Positions 1 through 10,401 of a stretch of DNA of 64,000 nucleotides are shown here, one piece after another. The notes under the pieces are model-generated. The model was not told where the DNA came from. It ran no database searches and saw only the letters and a program-made list of their open reading frames with translations. Position 1 is the stretch's first letter, and every line of letters starts with the position of its first letter. Source of the stretch: Collimonas sp. PA-H2 (GTDB taxonomy: Bacteria; Pseudomonadota; Gammaproteobacteria; Burkholderiales; Burkholderiaceae_D); the NCBI RefSeq assembly GCF_002564105.1, contig NZ_PDBX01000002.1, positions 1 through 64,000 of the forward strand, given 5' to 3'. The position numbers were made by a program, and so were the translations under genes.

Positions 1-667
1 TCATGGTCGGCGGCGAGGCTGAATCGCCCATCAGGAAAGCGGCGTCGATCTTGCCGTCGGTCAGGGCCTGCGCCGCTTCATCGCCGCCCATGTCCAGCAA
101 CTCGGTGCTGCCGCCGAGTTCGATCTCGTTGGCTTTCAACAGCGTCAGCGCCAACACCCGCGAGCCGCTGCCGGGAACGCCGATCGCCACCCGCCTGCCG
201 CGCAGCTCGGACAAGCGGTCCAGCCGCTCATGGCCGCGGTAGAACACCGACACCGGCACATAGGAAATGCTGCCCAGCGACACCAGGCCGTCGATCGGCA
301 TGTCGCCGGCCACCCCGCCCTGGACAAAGCCGACGTCGATGCCGGAATGCGGATCGCTCAGCTTCTTCAGGTTATCCAGCGAACCCTCCGAGCTGACGAT
401 CTTCAGCTTGATGCCGTTGCGCGCCAGGATCGTCCGGTATTTCTCCGCGATCTTCCAGAAACTACTGTTTTCGGAACCCGTGCTGATGGTGATGGTGCTC
501 GGCGGCGCCGGGTGGATGAACTTGATCGCCAGCCAGATCGCGAAGATGGCCAGCAAGGCAATCGGACCGAAGCTGATCGCCAGGTCGCGCCAGGAAATCG
601 CGACGAAGCGCGTCTTGATGTTGATTGCGGATTGCTTGAGGTCGGACGGTTTGAGTGGATTAGCCAT
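1..667 (-). CDS. TAXI-family TRAP-type solute receptor, membrane-anchored (C-terminus cut by window edge)
   Basis: The reading frame opens at an ATG ending at 667 and runs off the left edge of the window, so only the N-terminal part is visible. After about 25 mostly polar residues there is one hydrophobic segment (roughly residues 27-49), then a periplasmic domain beginning TISTGSENSSFWKIAEKYR, the characteristic start of TAXI-type solute-binding proteins. This family binds small organic acids or amino acids for TRAP transporters. The uncleaved-looking N-terminal anchor suggests a stand-alone, membrane-tethered receptor. No TRAP permease gene is visible on this side. The substrate cannot be told from sequence. 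Confidence 0.75.
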   Translation of the reverse strand, partial: MANPLKPSDLKQSAINIKTRFVAISWRDLAISFGPIALLAIFAIWLAIKFIHPAPPSTITISTGSENSSFWKIAEKYRTILARNGIKLKIVSSEGSLDNLKKLSDPHSGIDVGFVQGGVAGDMPIDGLVSLGSISYVPVSVFYRGHERLDRLSELRGRRVAIGVPGSGSRVLALTLLKANEIELGGSTELLDMGGDEAAQALTDGKIDAAFLMGDSASPPTM

Positions 668-715
668 GCGTCTTATTTTATCGTTGAAGAGCTGCAACCA
701 GCACTTTTCTTTACC

Positions 716-928
716 TTATCGCTGGCGCAAGGGTTCCAGCAGGTGCGCCAATGCATTGTGATCCAGTTCATACATCAGCGCCAGCAGACCGCCCAGCTCG
801 CCGGCGGGAAAGCCTTCACGGGCAAACCAGGCCAGGTAATCGCCCGGCAGATCGGCGATCAGGCGCCCTTTGTATTTCCCAAACGGCATCTGGCGGGTCA
901 CCAGCAGTTGTAGATGTTCCGGATTCAT
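716..928 (-). CDS. DUF3820 family small protein
   Basis: A 70-residue protein with the sequence MPFGKYKGRLIADLP near its start, which is the hallmark of DUF3820 (FGKYKG motif, sometimes described as a putative quorum-sensing-regulated virulence factor in Pseudomonas). The rest is helical with a conserved-looking YLAWFAREGFP stretch. The length is typical of the family. It lies just upstream of the TAXI receptor on the same strand with about 50 bases between them, so the two may be co-transcribed. The molecular function is not established; the family name is the only thing the sequence supports. Confidence 0.75.
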   Translation of the reverse strand: MNPEHLQLLVTRQMPFGKYKGRLIADLPGDYLAWFAREGFPAGELGGLLALMYELDHNALAHLLEPLRQR

Positions 929-1134
929 GGCGCGATAGCTTCTTGTTCAAGGCAATGGATGCTTGGTAGTGGCGCGTATTGTGCCAAAATTCCTGCCGTC
1001 ATGCGCTTTTTGCAAAAACAAGAGATGGCGCCGCTATTTGCGCTATCTGCGCGCACAAGCAACTGTAGGAGAAAAATCCTCTACACTGTCGACCACAAAC
1101 TTACTTAATCACTCAATTCAACGCCCAACCTTCC

Positions 1135-1856
<722 letters not shown>

Positions 1857-1860
<4 letters not shown>

Positions 1861-4445
1861 GCGCGGACGCCCCTGCCGCAGTCCCGATCGAAGGCGGCAA
1901 GCCGCTGCGCACGCTGTCGCGCTGGCTGCTGCTGGGTGAATGGCGTGCGCATCCGGTGCGGGCGCTGGTGGCGATTGCCGCCATCGCGCTCGGCGTCGCC
2001 CTCGGCTACGCGGTCGACCTGATCAACGATGCTGCCTTCAACGAATTTTCCGCCGCCACCCGCAGCCTGTCCGGCCAGTCCGACCTGCAGGTGCGCGGCG
2101 TCCAGGCCTGGTTCGACGAAGCGCTCTATCCACAGCTGGCGCAACGGCCAGGAGTGGCTGCCGCCAGTCCGGTGCTGGAACTCAATGTCACCGTGCCAGG
2201 TCAGCAGAGCGCCCTGAAAGTACTCGGCATCGACGTCTTTCGCGCTGCGCACATTGCACCCGACCTGGTTGGCGTGCCGGCCCCGGAACGGCCCTTCGAT
2301 ACGCTTTCCGACGATGCCATTTTCCTGTCGGCGGCAGCGCAGGAATGGTTGCAGGTGCGGCCGGGAGAGCAGCTGGCGCTGCGCAACGGCACCGGCCTGG
2401 TCCATCTGCGGGTGGCCGGCGGCCTGGCCAGTGCGCGCGCCGGACAGCGCGTGGCCGTGATGGATATCGGCGCCGCGCAATGGCGCTTCGGCCGCATCGG
2501 CAAACTGTCGCACATCGATCTCAAGCTGCAGCCCGGCGTCAACCGCGCCGCATTCAGAGAGCAACTCAGCAGCCAACTACCGGCCAGCGTGCAAGTGACG
2601 GCCAGCCAGGATCAGGACAGCCGCAACAATAATATGTCGCGCGCCTATCGCATCAACCTGAACGTGCTGGCGCTGGTGGCGCTGTTTACCGGCGCCTTCC
2701 TGGTGTTCTCGACGCAGGCGCTGTCGGTCATCCGGCGCCGCCCGCAATTTGCCCTGCTGCGCGTAATGGGCTTGCGCCGGGCCCAGCTGCTGCGCCAGGT
2801 GCTGCTGGAAGGCGCCCTGCTCGGCTGCCTGGGGGCGTTGCTGGGACTGGCGCTGGGATACGCCCTGGCCGCGGCGGCCCTGCATTTCCTCGGCGGCGAC
2901 CTCGGCGGCGGCTATTTCCGCGGCGTGCAGGCCAGCGTCCGCTTCGACCTGCCGGCCGCGCTGGTTTTCTTTGCCCTGGGCAGCGGCATTGCCCTGCTCG
3001 GTAGCCTGGCGCCAGCGATGGAAGCAGCCAGGGCCAAACCCGCGGCAGCGCTCAAATCCGGCAGCGAGGAAAGCGCGCTGGCGCGGCTGGCGACGCCCTG
3101 GCCGGCGCTCGCCTGCCTGCTGCTGGGCGCCCTGCTGACCCGCTTGCCGCCGCTGTTCGGCTTGCCAGTGTTTGGCTATCTGGCCGTGGCCCTGCTGCTG
3201 ATCGGCGGCATCACGCTGATGCCACGGCTCGCCGCTCTGGCGTTTTCCGCGCTGCAGAGATTCAGCCTGGGTCGCCGCATCGGCATCGTCCAGACGCTGG
3301 TGCTGGCGCGCCTGGCCAACGTCCCGGGGCAGGCTTCGATAGCGCTGGGCGGCGTGCTGTCCAGCTTTAGCCTGATCGTGGCGATGGCCATCATGGTGGC
3401 TAGCTTCCGCGTCTCGGTCGATGACTGGATGCAGCAGCTATTGTCAGCCGACCTGTATGTACGCTCCGCCAGCAACGGCGAAACCGGCGCCATGCGCCCT
3501 GCCGAGCAGCGCCAGCTGGCGGCGGCGCCCGGGGTCGCGCACGCGGATTTCCTGCGTAGCTCGCCGCTGACGCTAGAGCCGGCGCGGCCGCCGGTGATAC
3601 TTATCGCCCGCAACATCGACGCTGCCGATCCCGGCCGCACCCTGCCGCTGATCGGCCCGCTGTTGCCGGCGTCTGCCGTGGCCGCGGCTATTGCCGCCAG
3701 CGAGCTGCCGATATGGGTATCGGAAGCCATGGTCGATATCTATCACTACCGCCTGGGCCAACGCCTCATGCTGCCGCTGGCCGGCCGCAGTTTTCCGGTG
3801 GTGGTGGCCGGCACCTGGCGCGACTATGCGCGGCAATCGGGCGCGATCCAGTTGCGCCTGGCGGATTACCAGCGCCTCAGCGGCGATAGCGAAGTCACCG
3901 ACGCCGCCCTCAGCCTGCAGCGCGGCGTCGATCCGGAGACCGTGATCGCGGCGCTGCGCAAGCTGCCGTTCGGCGCGGCGCTGGAGTTTTCCCAGCCGGG
4001 AGAAATCCGCGCCCTCACCCTGAAAATTTTCGACCGCAGCTTCGCCATCACCTATCTGCTGGAAATCGTCGCCATCGTGATCGGCCTGTTCGGCGTCGCC
4101 GCTACTTTCTCGGCCCAGACCCTGGCGCGCGCCAGGGAATTCGGCATGCTGCGCCATGTCGGCGTCACCCGGCGCCAGATCCTGTCCATGCTGGCGCTGG
4201 AAGGCGGCTTGCTGACGGCGCTGGGAATGGCGGTGGGCTTCCTACTGGGCTGGGTGATCAGTCTGATCCTGGTGTTCATCGTCAATCCGCAATCGTTTCA
4301 CTGGACCATGGATTTGCATATGCCCTGGTTCGGCCTCGCCATCGTGGCGTTGCTGTTGCTGGTTTCCGCCGGCGCCACGGCTTTGCTGGCGGGCTTGCGC
4401 GCGGTGTCTATCGATGTCTTGCAAGCGGTGCGGGAGGATTGGTGA
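1857..4445 (+). CDS. ABC transporter permease with two FtsX domains
   Basis: An 862-residue membrane protein. A transmembrane helix near residues 30-50 is followed by a large periplasmic domain, then three hydrophobic helices around 270-380 (first FtsX domain), a central pair of helices around 415-460, a second periplasmic domain, and a final FtsX domain of three helices at the C-terminus (about 730-850). This 10-helix, two-FtsX layout is that of the YbbP/MacB-like permeases that work with LolD-type ATPases. It overlaps the ATPase gene by four bases and the next gene by one base (TGATG), so all three should be made together. Confidence 0.9.
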
Positions 4446-5536
4446 TGTTGCAGAGAATATTCACATGGCTGGCCGGCTGCTTTCTATGCGCCATACTGGC
4501 ATGGGCGCCGCCGTCATTCGCCGCAGCACCCGAGTTTGTCCAGGTCACCCCGGAAAAGACGTTGGCGCTGCCGCAAGACACCGGCGCCCATCCCGATTTC
4601 CGCACCGAGTGGTGGTATGCCACCGGCTGGCTGGCTCTGCCTGACGGTAAGCCGCTCGGCTTCCAGATCACGTTCTTCCGCTCCGCCACCGAACATGACC
4701 GCGCCAACCCCAGCGCCTTTGCACCCAGCCAATTGATCATCGCCCACGCAGCGCTGTCCGATCCGAGCCTCGGCAAACTGCTGCACGATCAGAAAAGCGC
4801 CCGCGCCGGCTTCGGCCTGGCGTATGCCAAAGAGGGCAACACCGACGTCGCCCTGGATGACTGGCGCCTGCTGCGCCAGGCCGACGGCCGCTACCTGGTC
4901 AGCGTCGCCGCCCGCGACTTCACGCTGGAGCTCAGCCTAGCGCCGACCCAGCCGCCCTTGCTGCAAGGCGACGGCGGCTATTCGCGCAAAGGGCCGCAGG
5001 CAACGCAAGCCAGCTACTACTACAGCGAACCGCAGTTGCAAGTAAGCGGCAAAGTGAGCCGCGCCGGCCAGGCCCAGGCTGTCAGCGGCAGCGCCTGGCT
5101 GGATCACGAATGGTCGACCAGCGTGCTGGCGGCCGACGCCGTCGGCTGGGACTGGCTAGGCGCCAACCTGGACGATGGCTCCGCTCTGATGGGGTTCCAG
5201 ATCCGCAATCGCAGCGGCGACAAGGTATGGGCGCATGCGGTCTTGCGCGATGCGCACGGCCAGGTCACCCAGTACGGACCGGAGCAGGTCAGCTTCGTGC
5301 CGCAACGCAGCTGGCGTTCGCCGCGCACCGATGCCAGCTATCCGGTGCAAGCCGTCTTGCACACCGGCGCAATCGCATGGTCGCTGCTGCCGTTGCAGGA
5401 CGATCAGGAGCTCGATTCGCGGCTGTCGACGGGATCAGTCTATTGGGAAGGCGCGGTCACGGTGAACCGGGACGGCAAACGCGCCGGGCGCGGCTATCTG
5501 GAGCTGACCGGCTATCTCAAGGCCTTGAAATTCTGA
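4445..5536 (+). CDS. Secreted lipocalin-like / carotenoid 1,2-hydratase-related protein (AttH-CrtC family)
   Basis: A 363-residue protein with a clear Sec signal peptide (hydrophobic core then ASFAAAP-like cleavage region near residues 20-28). The mature part contains the family signature around HPDFRTEWWYATGWL near the N-terminus and a second LDHEWSTS...GWDWLGANLDDG block, both typical of CrtC/AttH double-lipocalin proteins. The ATG at 4445 overlaps the upstream stop and has GGGAGG eight bases before it; an in-frame TTG at 4439 is less likely. AttH-like proteins commonly sit in operons with an ATPase and FtsX permease. A hydratase activity is not implied by this family membership alone. Confidence 0.85.
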   Translation: MLQRIFTWLAGCFLCAILAWAPPSFAAAPEFVQVTPEKTLALPQDTGAHPDFRTEWWYATGWLALPDGKPLGFQITFFRSATEHDRANPSAFAPSQLIIAHAALSDPSLGKLLHDQKSARAGFGLAYAKEGNTDVALDDWRLLRQADGRYLVSVAARDFTLELSLAPTQPPLLQGDGGYSRKGPQATQASYYYSEPQLQVSGKVSRAGQAQAVSGSAWLDHEWSTSVLAADAVGWDWLGANLDDGSALMGFQIRNRSGDKVWAHAVLRDAHGQVTQYGPEQVSFVPQRSWRSPRTDASYPVQAVLHTGAIAWSLLPLQDDQELDSRLSTGSVYWEGAVTVNRDGKRAGRGYLELTGYLKALKF

Positions 5537-5556
5537 AGGCAAGCTGTGCGCTCTGC

Positions 5557-6423
5557 TTACATGTCGCCATACACTTCGACGATGGCATCGGCCACGGCGC
5601 GCACCCGCGCCGTGCGGTTCAGGTCACCATGCAGCACCAGCCAGATATCGTAGGCTTCGGCGCGCTGCGGCCAGATGCGCGCCAGCAGAGGATCGCCGTC
5701 GGCCATATGGGTCGGCAGCTCGCCGATGCCGAGCCCGGCACGCACCGCTTCGATCATCATCAGACCGGAATTCACTTCCATCGCCACGCGCGCATTGCCG
5801 CAGGGTTCGCCGCACAAGGCTTCGCTCTGAGAAGGTGAGATGCTGCGCTGGTAGATCACCACGTCGTGTCCCTGCAAGGCGCTATCCGGCTGTGGCTGGC
5901 CGCGCAGTTTCAGATAGCTTTTGGAGGCATACAAGCCGACTTGGCGCCGCGTCAGGTGGCGCGATATCAGATCCGGACTGCTCGGGCGCAAGGTGCGTAC
6001 CGCCAGGTCGGCTTCACGCCGGGTCAAATTGGAAAGCTGGGTAGAGGTGCTCAGCACTACCCGGATATCCGGATGCAAGACGTGCAAACGCTGCATGGCG
6101 ATCATCAGGAAATGCTTGCCCATGGTATCGGTGGCGGCCAGACGCACTGTGCCGGACAGACGGTCGTCAATGCCTTGCATCTGCCGCTGCAACTGGTCGG
6201 CGGCCTGCTCCATGCGCTCGGCCGCGGCAAAGGCCAGCTCGCCGGCCGGAGTCGGCACATAGCCGGTGGGGGTACGCAGGAACAGGCGCGCGCCGAGCGA
6301 TTGCTCCAGCGCCGCCAGACGGCGGCCGACCGTAGCCTGGTCGAGGTGCAGCAAGGCGGCAGCGCCGCGCAGCGTGCCGACACGATAGATGCCGAGGAAA
6401 ATCCTGGCGTTGTCCCAATCCAT
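5557..6423 (-). CDS. LysR-family transcriptional regulator
   Basis: A 288-residue protein with an N-terminal winged helix-turn-helix (residues 1-60, including LRGAAALLHLDQATVGRRLAALEQ) and a C-terminal periplasmic-binding-protein-like effector domain. The length is standard for LysR proteins. It is transcribed away from the MFS exporter gene, sharing a 133-base intergenic region that contains a perfect 7-bp inverted repeat. This divergent layout is the usual one for a LysR protein controlling its neighbour, so regulation of the exporter is a reasonable inference. The effector is unknown. Confidence 0.9.
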   Translation of the reverse strand: MDWDNARIFLGIYRVGTLRGAAALLHLDQATVGRRLAALEQSLGARLFLRTPTGYVPTPAGELAFAAAERMEQAADQLQRQMQGIDDRLSGTVRLAATDTMGKHFLMIAMQRLHVLHPDIRVVLSTSTQLSNLTRREADLAVRTLRPSSPDLISRHLTRRQVGLYASKSYLKLRGQPQPDSALQGHDVVIYQRSISPSQSEALCGEPCGNARVAMEVNSGLMMIEAVRAGLGIGELPTHMADGDPLLARIWPQRAEAYDIWLVLHGDLNRTARVRAVADAIVEVYGDM

Positions 6424-6444
6424 AAATCCTCGCCGCTGTTTTAG

Positions 6445-6462
6445 TGATGCATTTTTGCATCA
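6445..6462. promoter_or_regulatory. Inverted repeat in the LysR/MFS divergent promoter region
   Basis: TGATGCA, four T, TGCATCA: a perfect 7-bp dyad 22 bases upstream of the LysR start codon and about 95 bases upstream of the MFS start. Its position suits an operator for autoregulation by the adjacent LysR protein. It does not fit the strict T-N11-A LysR box exactly, so the link is inferred from symmetry and position. Confidence 0.45.
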
Positions 6463-6556
6463 GACAAATGAAATTATACGGATTTATTACATCAGCAGAG
6501 GGGACTACCATACAGGGCTATTAATAGACATGCCGGCAACACAGGAGAAACAGACC

Positions 6557-7960
6557 ATGGCCGCTCAATGCCCTACCCCCGTCAATCTCGCCGGCACGGC
6601 GCCCAGCGGTCTGCTGCCGCTGGTCACGCTGGCCATCGGCTTCGTCATGGCGATGCTGGACGTCACCGCCGTCAATGTCGCGCTGGCCGACATTTCGCAT
6701 AGCCTGCGGGTACCGCTCAGCGGCCTGGTATGGGTGGTCGACGGCTATACCCTGACCTTTGCCGCCTTGCTGCTGGTCGGCGGCGCGCTGGCTGACCGCT
6801 ATGGCGCCAAGACTGTCTACCTGGGCGGACTGGCGCTCTTCATGCTGGGCTCGGCGCTATGCGGCGCCGCACCCGACGGCAACGCCCTGATTGCCGCCCG
6901 CATGCTGCAAGGCGTGGGCTCGGCCTTGTTCATGCCAAGTTCGCTGAGCTTGCTGACGCACGCGTACCAGGACGACCGCGTACGCGCTCGCATGCTCGGC
7001 ACCTGGTCGGCGATTGTTGCCGTGGCGGCGGCCATGGGCCCCTTGGTGGGCGGCGTGCTGGTCGACCGCTACGGCTGGCGCAGCGTGTTTCTGATCAACC
7101 TGCCGGTCGGCCTGCTCGGCCTGCTGCTGGCGCAGAGCGTGATCCCTGCGGTGCCCAGGCACTGGCGCGCGCTGCCTGTATTCAGCCACGTGCTTGGCAT
7201 CGGTGGCCTGGCCAGCCTGTGCTTTACCTTGATTGAAGGGCCTGTGTACGGCTGGACCTCGGCGCCGATTTTGACCAGTGCGGCGCTGTTTGCGACTGCG
7301 CTGGCGCTGCTGGTGCGGCGCGAACGGCGCGGCGCCGAACCGCTGCTGCCGCGCGCCCTGTTTGACACGCCGCGCTTCGCGGCTGCCAATGCGATAGGCT
7401 TCCTGATCAATTTCAGCGCCTTTGGCCAGCTGTTCCTGCTGAGCCTGTTTTTACAGCAGGCGCGCGGCAGCGATGCCTTGCATACCGGTTTGCAGCTGCT
7501 ACCGGTGATGGCGGTATTTTCCATCGGTAACCTGCTGTCGGGACGTATTACAGCGCGTTGGGGCGCACGCCTACCGATGCTGGGCGGCCTGTTGCTGGCG
7601 ACCGCGCTGACTGCGCTGCTGGCCGGCATGAAGCCGGATACCCCGTATCTGCTGCTGGCGCTGGCGGTGGCCGTCGCCAACTGGGGCGTCGGCATTGCGA
7701 TTCCGGCGATGACCACCACCGTGATGCAGGTCGCCGGACGCAGCTATGCCAACAGCGCAGCGGCAGCCTTGAACGCCAACCGCCAGATCGGCGCCCTGGT
7801 CGGCGTCGCCATTGTCGGCAGCATCCTGCATGCCGCCTCCGGCTGGGATAGCCGCCTGCCGCTCGCCTTCGGCGCCATCAGCCTGGCTTATGGCGGCGCC
7901 GCACTGCTGGTGTGGCGCTACATCAGGAATCCGGCGCAATCGCGCAGTGTGCGAGCCTGA
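6557..7960 (+). CDS. MFS multidrug exporter, DHA2 (14-TM) family
   Basis: A 467-residue polytopic membrane protein. The N-terminal motif MAMLDVTAVNVALADI and the following WVVDGYTLTFAALLL with GALADRYGAK (motif A) are those of EmrB/QacA-type proton-driven drug exporters. Fourteen hydrophobic segments can be followed along the chain. The start at 6557 is chosen because AGGAGA lies eight bases upstream; longer in-frame starts lack such a site. Divergent from a LysR regulator, which probably senses a toxic compound and switches on export. The substrate cannot be predicted. Confidence 0.9.
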   Translation: MAAQCPTPVNLAGTAPSGLLPLVTLAIGFVMAMLDVTAVNVALADISHSLRVPLSGLVWVVDGYTLTFAALLLVGGALADRYGAKTVYLGGLALFMLGSALCGAAPDGNALIAARMLQGVGSALFMPSSLSLLTHAYQDDRVRARMLGTWSAIVAVAAAMGPLVGGVLVDRYGWRSVFLINLPVGLLGLLLAQSVIPAVPRHWRALPVFSHVLGIGGLASLCFTLIEGPVYGWTSAPILTSAALFATALALLVRRERRGAEPLLPRALFDTPRFAAANAIGFLINFSAFGQLFLLSLFLQQARGSDALHTGLQLLPVMAVFSIGNLLSGRITARWGARLPMLGGLLLATALTALLAGMKPDTPYLLLALAVAVANWGVGIAIPAMTTTVMQVAGRSYANSAAAALNANRQIGALVGVAIVGSILHAASGWDSRLPLAFGAISLAYGGAALLVWRYIRNPAQSRSVRA

Positions 7961-8119
7961 TGACAACCGTTCAGCCCGGCGCTTGCTATCAATGCTGCTC
8001 GATCGGCGCCAGGTTTCCATTTCTGTCAACGCAGGCTACACTTAGAGCCAGGACCAAAAGATGATACATTTAACCTCGATAGCTTAAATTCAACTCGCTG
8101 CATTTTTATCGGGAGACGC

Positions 8120-8497
8120 ATGAAAAGTCCATTGACAGGTCCATTTCTATTTCTCGCCACTATCCTCCTCGCCGGCTGCAGCATGATGCAGCCCAATGTG
8201 CGCAGCTACACGCCACCGCCGCGCAGCGCAGCCCAGGCGCCAGCGCCGGTATCGCTGTCGGAATCGCTGAGCCCGTCGGAACAGATCGTCGACATGCCGC
8301 AAGCAAGCGCAGCGCCGAAACGCGGCGAATTATCCGACGTGGTGGAACGCATGGCGCGCCGCAACTCGTGCGCACCGGCCGCAAATGCCACACTGATCGC
8401 CAAGACCAGCGCGGTCGAGACCTACCAGGTCAGTTGCCAGGATGGCCAGCAACAGCTGTACAAGTGTGAGCTGCGGCAGTGCCGCTTGATGAATTAA
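8120..8497 (+). CDS. Putative outer-membrane lipoprotein, unknown function
   Basis: A 125-residue protein. The N-terminus has a short basic start, a hydrophobic core and a lipobox LLAGC, so it should be lipidated at the cysteine near residue 20. A proline/alanine/serine-rich linker follows, and the C-terminal third carries four cysteines (NSCAP, VSCQD, YKCELRQCR) that could form two disulfides in the periplasm. No family is recognised. A second small lipoprotein gene follows 23 bases downstream, suggesting a two-gene unit. Confidence 0.7.
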   Translation: MKSPLTGPFLFLATILLAGCSMMQPNVRSYTPPPRSAAQAPAPVSLSESLSPSEQIVDMPQASAAPKRGELSDVVERMARRNSCAPAANATLIAKTSAVETYQVSCQDGQQQLYKCELRQCRLMN

Positions 8498-8520
8498 AAC
8501 CAGACCGACAGGCGGGTTTC

Positions 8521-8664
8521 ATGAAAACTGCACTAGGCGTACTTGTACTCATTTCACTGCTGGCCGGCTGCGCCTACCCGCATCTGAAATGCGACGATCC
8601 TGATGCGCGCCCTAGCTGGTGCGACGATACCGGCGGCATGCGCGGCACCAAGCATCAGCAATAA
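8521..8664 (+). CDS. Small lipoprotein (47 aa)
   Basis: A 47-residue protein starting at the ATG at 8521: MKTALGVLVLISLLAGC gives a signal peptide and lipobox (LLAGC). The short mature part has three cysteines (counting the lipidated one) and the pattern CDDPDARPSWCDDTGG. It follows the previous lipoprotein gene closely and is probably co-transcribed. Many Burkholderiales encode similar tiny lipoproteins; no function is known. The longer frame starting inside the previous gene is disregarded because the lipoprotein signal begins here. Confidence 0.6.
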   Translation: MKTALGVLVLISLLAGCAYPHLKCDDPDARPSWCDDTGGMRGTKHQQ

Positions 8665-8719
8665 GGCGCAGCCGTTTCCTCATCCGAAAACAGCTGCCTG
8701 CACCGATGGCAATCGGCAG

Positions 8720-9334
8720 CTATAGCGGCGGCGCGGCGATGAATTCAGCCAGATTCTCCGCTTTTTCCGAAAACGCTTGCAGCGCCGGATAATCCGAGGC
8801 GATGACGATTTCCGGCAACATCATCTGCGTGAAATTCCAGGCAACGGCGGTCGTCAGCCCAGCCTGGTTCATGGTCCGGCTCGTCACTTCCAGCGGCTTT
8901 TTGCGCAATTCAAGCTCCAGCGCCTGGTACGCCGCGAACAGCTGGCCCTGGACCCGCGCCACCCACGGCTCATGCTGTTTTTCCGGCGGCCGCAAGTTGC
9001 GCTCGTAGACGATCTGCATACTCTTCTCGCATGCCGCCAGGCCCAGGCCAATAAGCCGCAAGGCATGCAGTCGCTCGCCGATCTCCGCCGGCATCAGGCT
9101 TTTGCCCGGCGCCACCAGTGCTTCGGCGTATTCCAGGATCAGCGTGGAATCCATCAGCACTGCGCCATCGTCGCACACCAGCGAAGGCGCCTTGACTACC
9201 GGATTGATCTGGCGGAACTGTTCAAAAGTGCTGAATACAGAAATCGATTGATGCTCGAAGGGGATGCCAAGCAATTGCAGGGAAATCGAGACGCGACGGA
9301 CGTAAGGTGAATCAAGCATACCGATGAGCTGCAT
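8720..9334 (-). CDS. Glutathione S-transferase family protein
   Basis: A 204-residue protein starting MQLIGMLDSPYVRRVSISLQ, the beta-alpha-beta start of a thioredoxin-fold GST domain with the SPYVRR turn at the glutathione site. The cis-proline region VKAPSLVCDDGAVLMDSTLI follows near residues 48-65. The C-terminal half is the all-helical GST domain. An earlier in-frame start exists at 9412 but adds residues unlike the family, so 9334 is preferred. Soluble cytoplasmic enzyme, probably conjugating or reducing electrophiles with glutathione; the substrate is unknown. Confidence 0.88.
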   Translation of the reverse strand: MQLIGMLDSPYVRRVSISLQLLGIPFEHQSISVFSTFEQFRQINPVVKAPSLVCDDGAVLMDSTLILEYAEALVAPGKSLMPAEIGERLHALRLIGLGLAACEKSMQIVYERNLRPPEKQHEPWVARVQGQLFAAYQALELELRKKPLEVTSRTMNQAGLTTAVAWNFTQMMLPEIVIASDYPALQAFSEKAENLAEFIAAPPL

Positions 9335-9502
9335 GGTTTCTCCAGTTGAAGGTGCGATAGGGCCGCCGGCGGCGTCGTGCAGAGCGCGTTGCAGCGATGG
9401 AAATCGTAGCATGAAACCGCGTCAGCGCATGATGCATGCCTGCGCGATGTATACCAGCTTGCTGGAATGTAGGTGGCCGGCAGGCGCATGCCGCCGGCGG
9501 GG

Positions 9503-9727
9503 CTAGGATTGCGAGTCAATCCAGATCTTTGCCCATTCACTGCCGAGATGTTGTGCTTCGGTCTCGCTGGCCGCCGCGATCGGGGGCTTGAAGACCAGTT
9601 CGATTGCCCTGTCCGGGCCCGATATCGCTACCATCACAATTACTACTGAAAAGCTGCCGTCGGCAAGGGCATTTATTTTCAGCGAGTACCTGTAATTGCC
9701 ATGTTCACGCTGTGCTGCAAATAACAT
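9503..9727 (-). CDS. Hypothetical protein (74 aa)
   Basis: A 74-residue open frame with a beta-rich first half (NYRYSLKINALADGSFSVVIVMVAI) and a helical C-terminus ending SEWAKIWIDSQS. The residue pattern looks like a real small soluble protein rather than a shadow frame because no other long frame competes here and the composition is balanced. No Shine-Dalgarno is obvious before the ATG. I recognise no family. It lies 72 bases from another small gene on the same strand. Confidence 0.45.
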   Translation of the reverse strand: MLFAAQREHGNYRYSLKINALADGSFSVVIVMVAISGPDRAIELVFKPPIAAASETEAQHLGSEWAKIWIDSQS

Positions 9728-9799
9728 AAGGTCTTGACAAGAGAAAATTTCAAACGCGTTTGATGCCTACCGCCGCAACACCATCTTTAAACCATTACC

Positions 9800-9985
9800 T
9801 CAAGCTTCTTCCACCTCGCGCTTGGCGGGCGTCGCATAGATGTCGATACACTTGAAGGTATCCGCATAACGCTTGGGGTCGCCACCGGCTTCCAGGCTTT
9901 TCTTGAACTCCGCCGCTTCGGCAGTACTGTCGAACTCGTAAGCCAGTCCTTTAAAAATGACGGTCGCTTCATTAAGCCTAACCAT
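9800..9985 (-). CDS. Hypothetical protein (61 aa)
   Basis: A 61-residue charged protein. The start is supported by AAGGAG about eight bases upstream of the ATG. The sequence has a predicted short beta strand (EATVIFKGLAYEF) followed by an acidic/basic helix (TAEAAEFKKSLEAGG) and a second strand ending in a KREVEEA tail. An overlapping frame (9787-9990) in another phase is judged a shadow because it lacks a ribosome-binding site at the right distance. No family recognised. Confidence 0.55.
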   Translation of the reverse strand: MVRLNEATVIFKGLAYEFDSTAEAAEFKKSLEAGGDPKRYADTFKCIDIYATPAKREVEEA

Positions 9986-10147
9986 TGCAATCTCCTTAGA
10001 TTTTATTTGAAAGGAAGTGCCATCCTAGCATCGCTGAAAGTATCCGTTTTCCCCTTATTGCAAGAAAAGGTAACGACACTTGTCTTGCCGCACCACACTC
10101 GGCAAGAGCGCCAAAGTCAGTACCGCCGGTATAGGCGGCCCATTTGG

Positions 10148-10342
10148 TCAGATTGATATTACGCTTTTGAAGTTCCCTGATGAACTGTCAATAGTGGCAG
10201 TCGTTTGTATCTGCGCGGCGATGTCTTTTGGGCTGGCAGACAAGGTACCGCGCGCAACTGCCGCTCCAGACTTATTCACTGTCGTCGACGAAACGGCATC
10301 TGTCAAACAGCCAAATGTTATGGAATTGTAGATCCCCATCAA
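10148..10342 (-). CDS. Possible small hypothetical protein or remnant (64 aa)
   Basis: An open frame of 64 residues in a stretch otherwise without genes (9986-10658). Its sequence is rich in serine, threonine and alanine and ends SSSGNFKSVISI. It has no convincing ribosome-binding site and no recognised family. It may be a decayed end of a former secreted protein. Listed only because nothing else occupies the region. Confidence 0.2.
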   Translation of the reverse strand: MMGIYNSITFGCLTDAVSSTTVNKSGAAVARGTLSASPKDIAAQIQTTATIDSSSGNFKSVISI

Positions 10343-10401
10343 GAAATGCTAATGAGCGCCCCGCTACCCCGCAAAAATGCGCGGCAAATGCGCGGCAAAA
10401 G

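Noticed and set aside
230..913. 227-codon plus-strand frame
   Set aside because: It is antisense to the TAXI receptor and DUF3820 genes and has the Arg/Gln/His-rich composition typical of a shadow frame.
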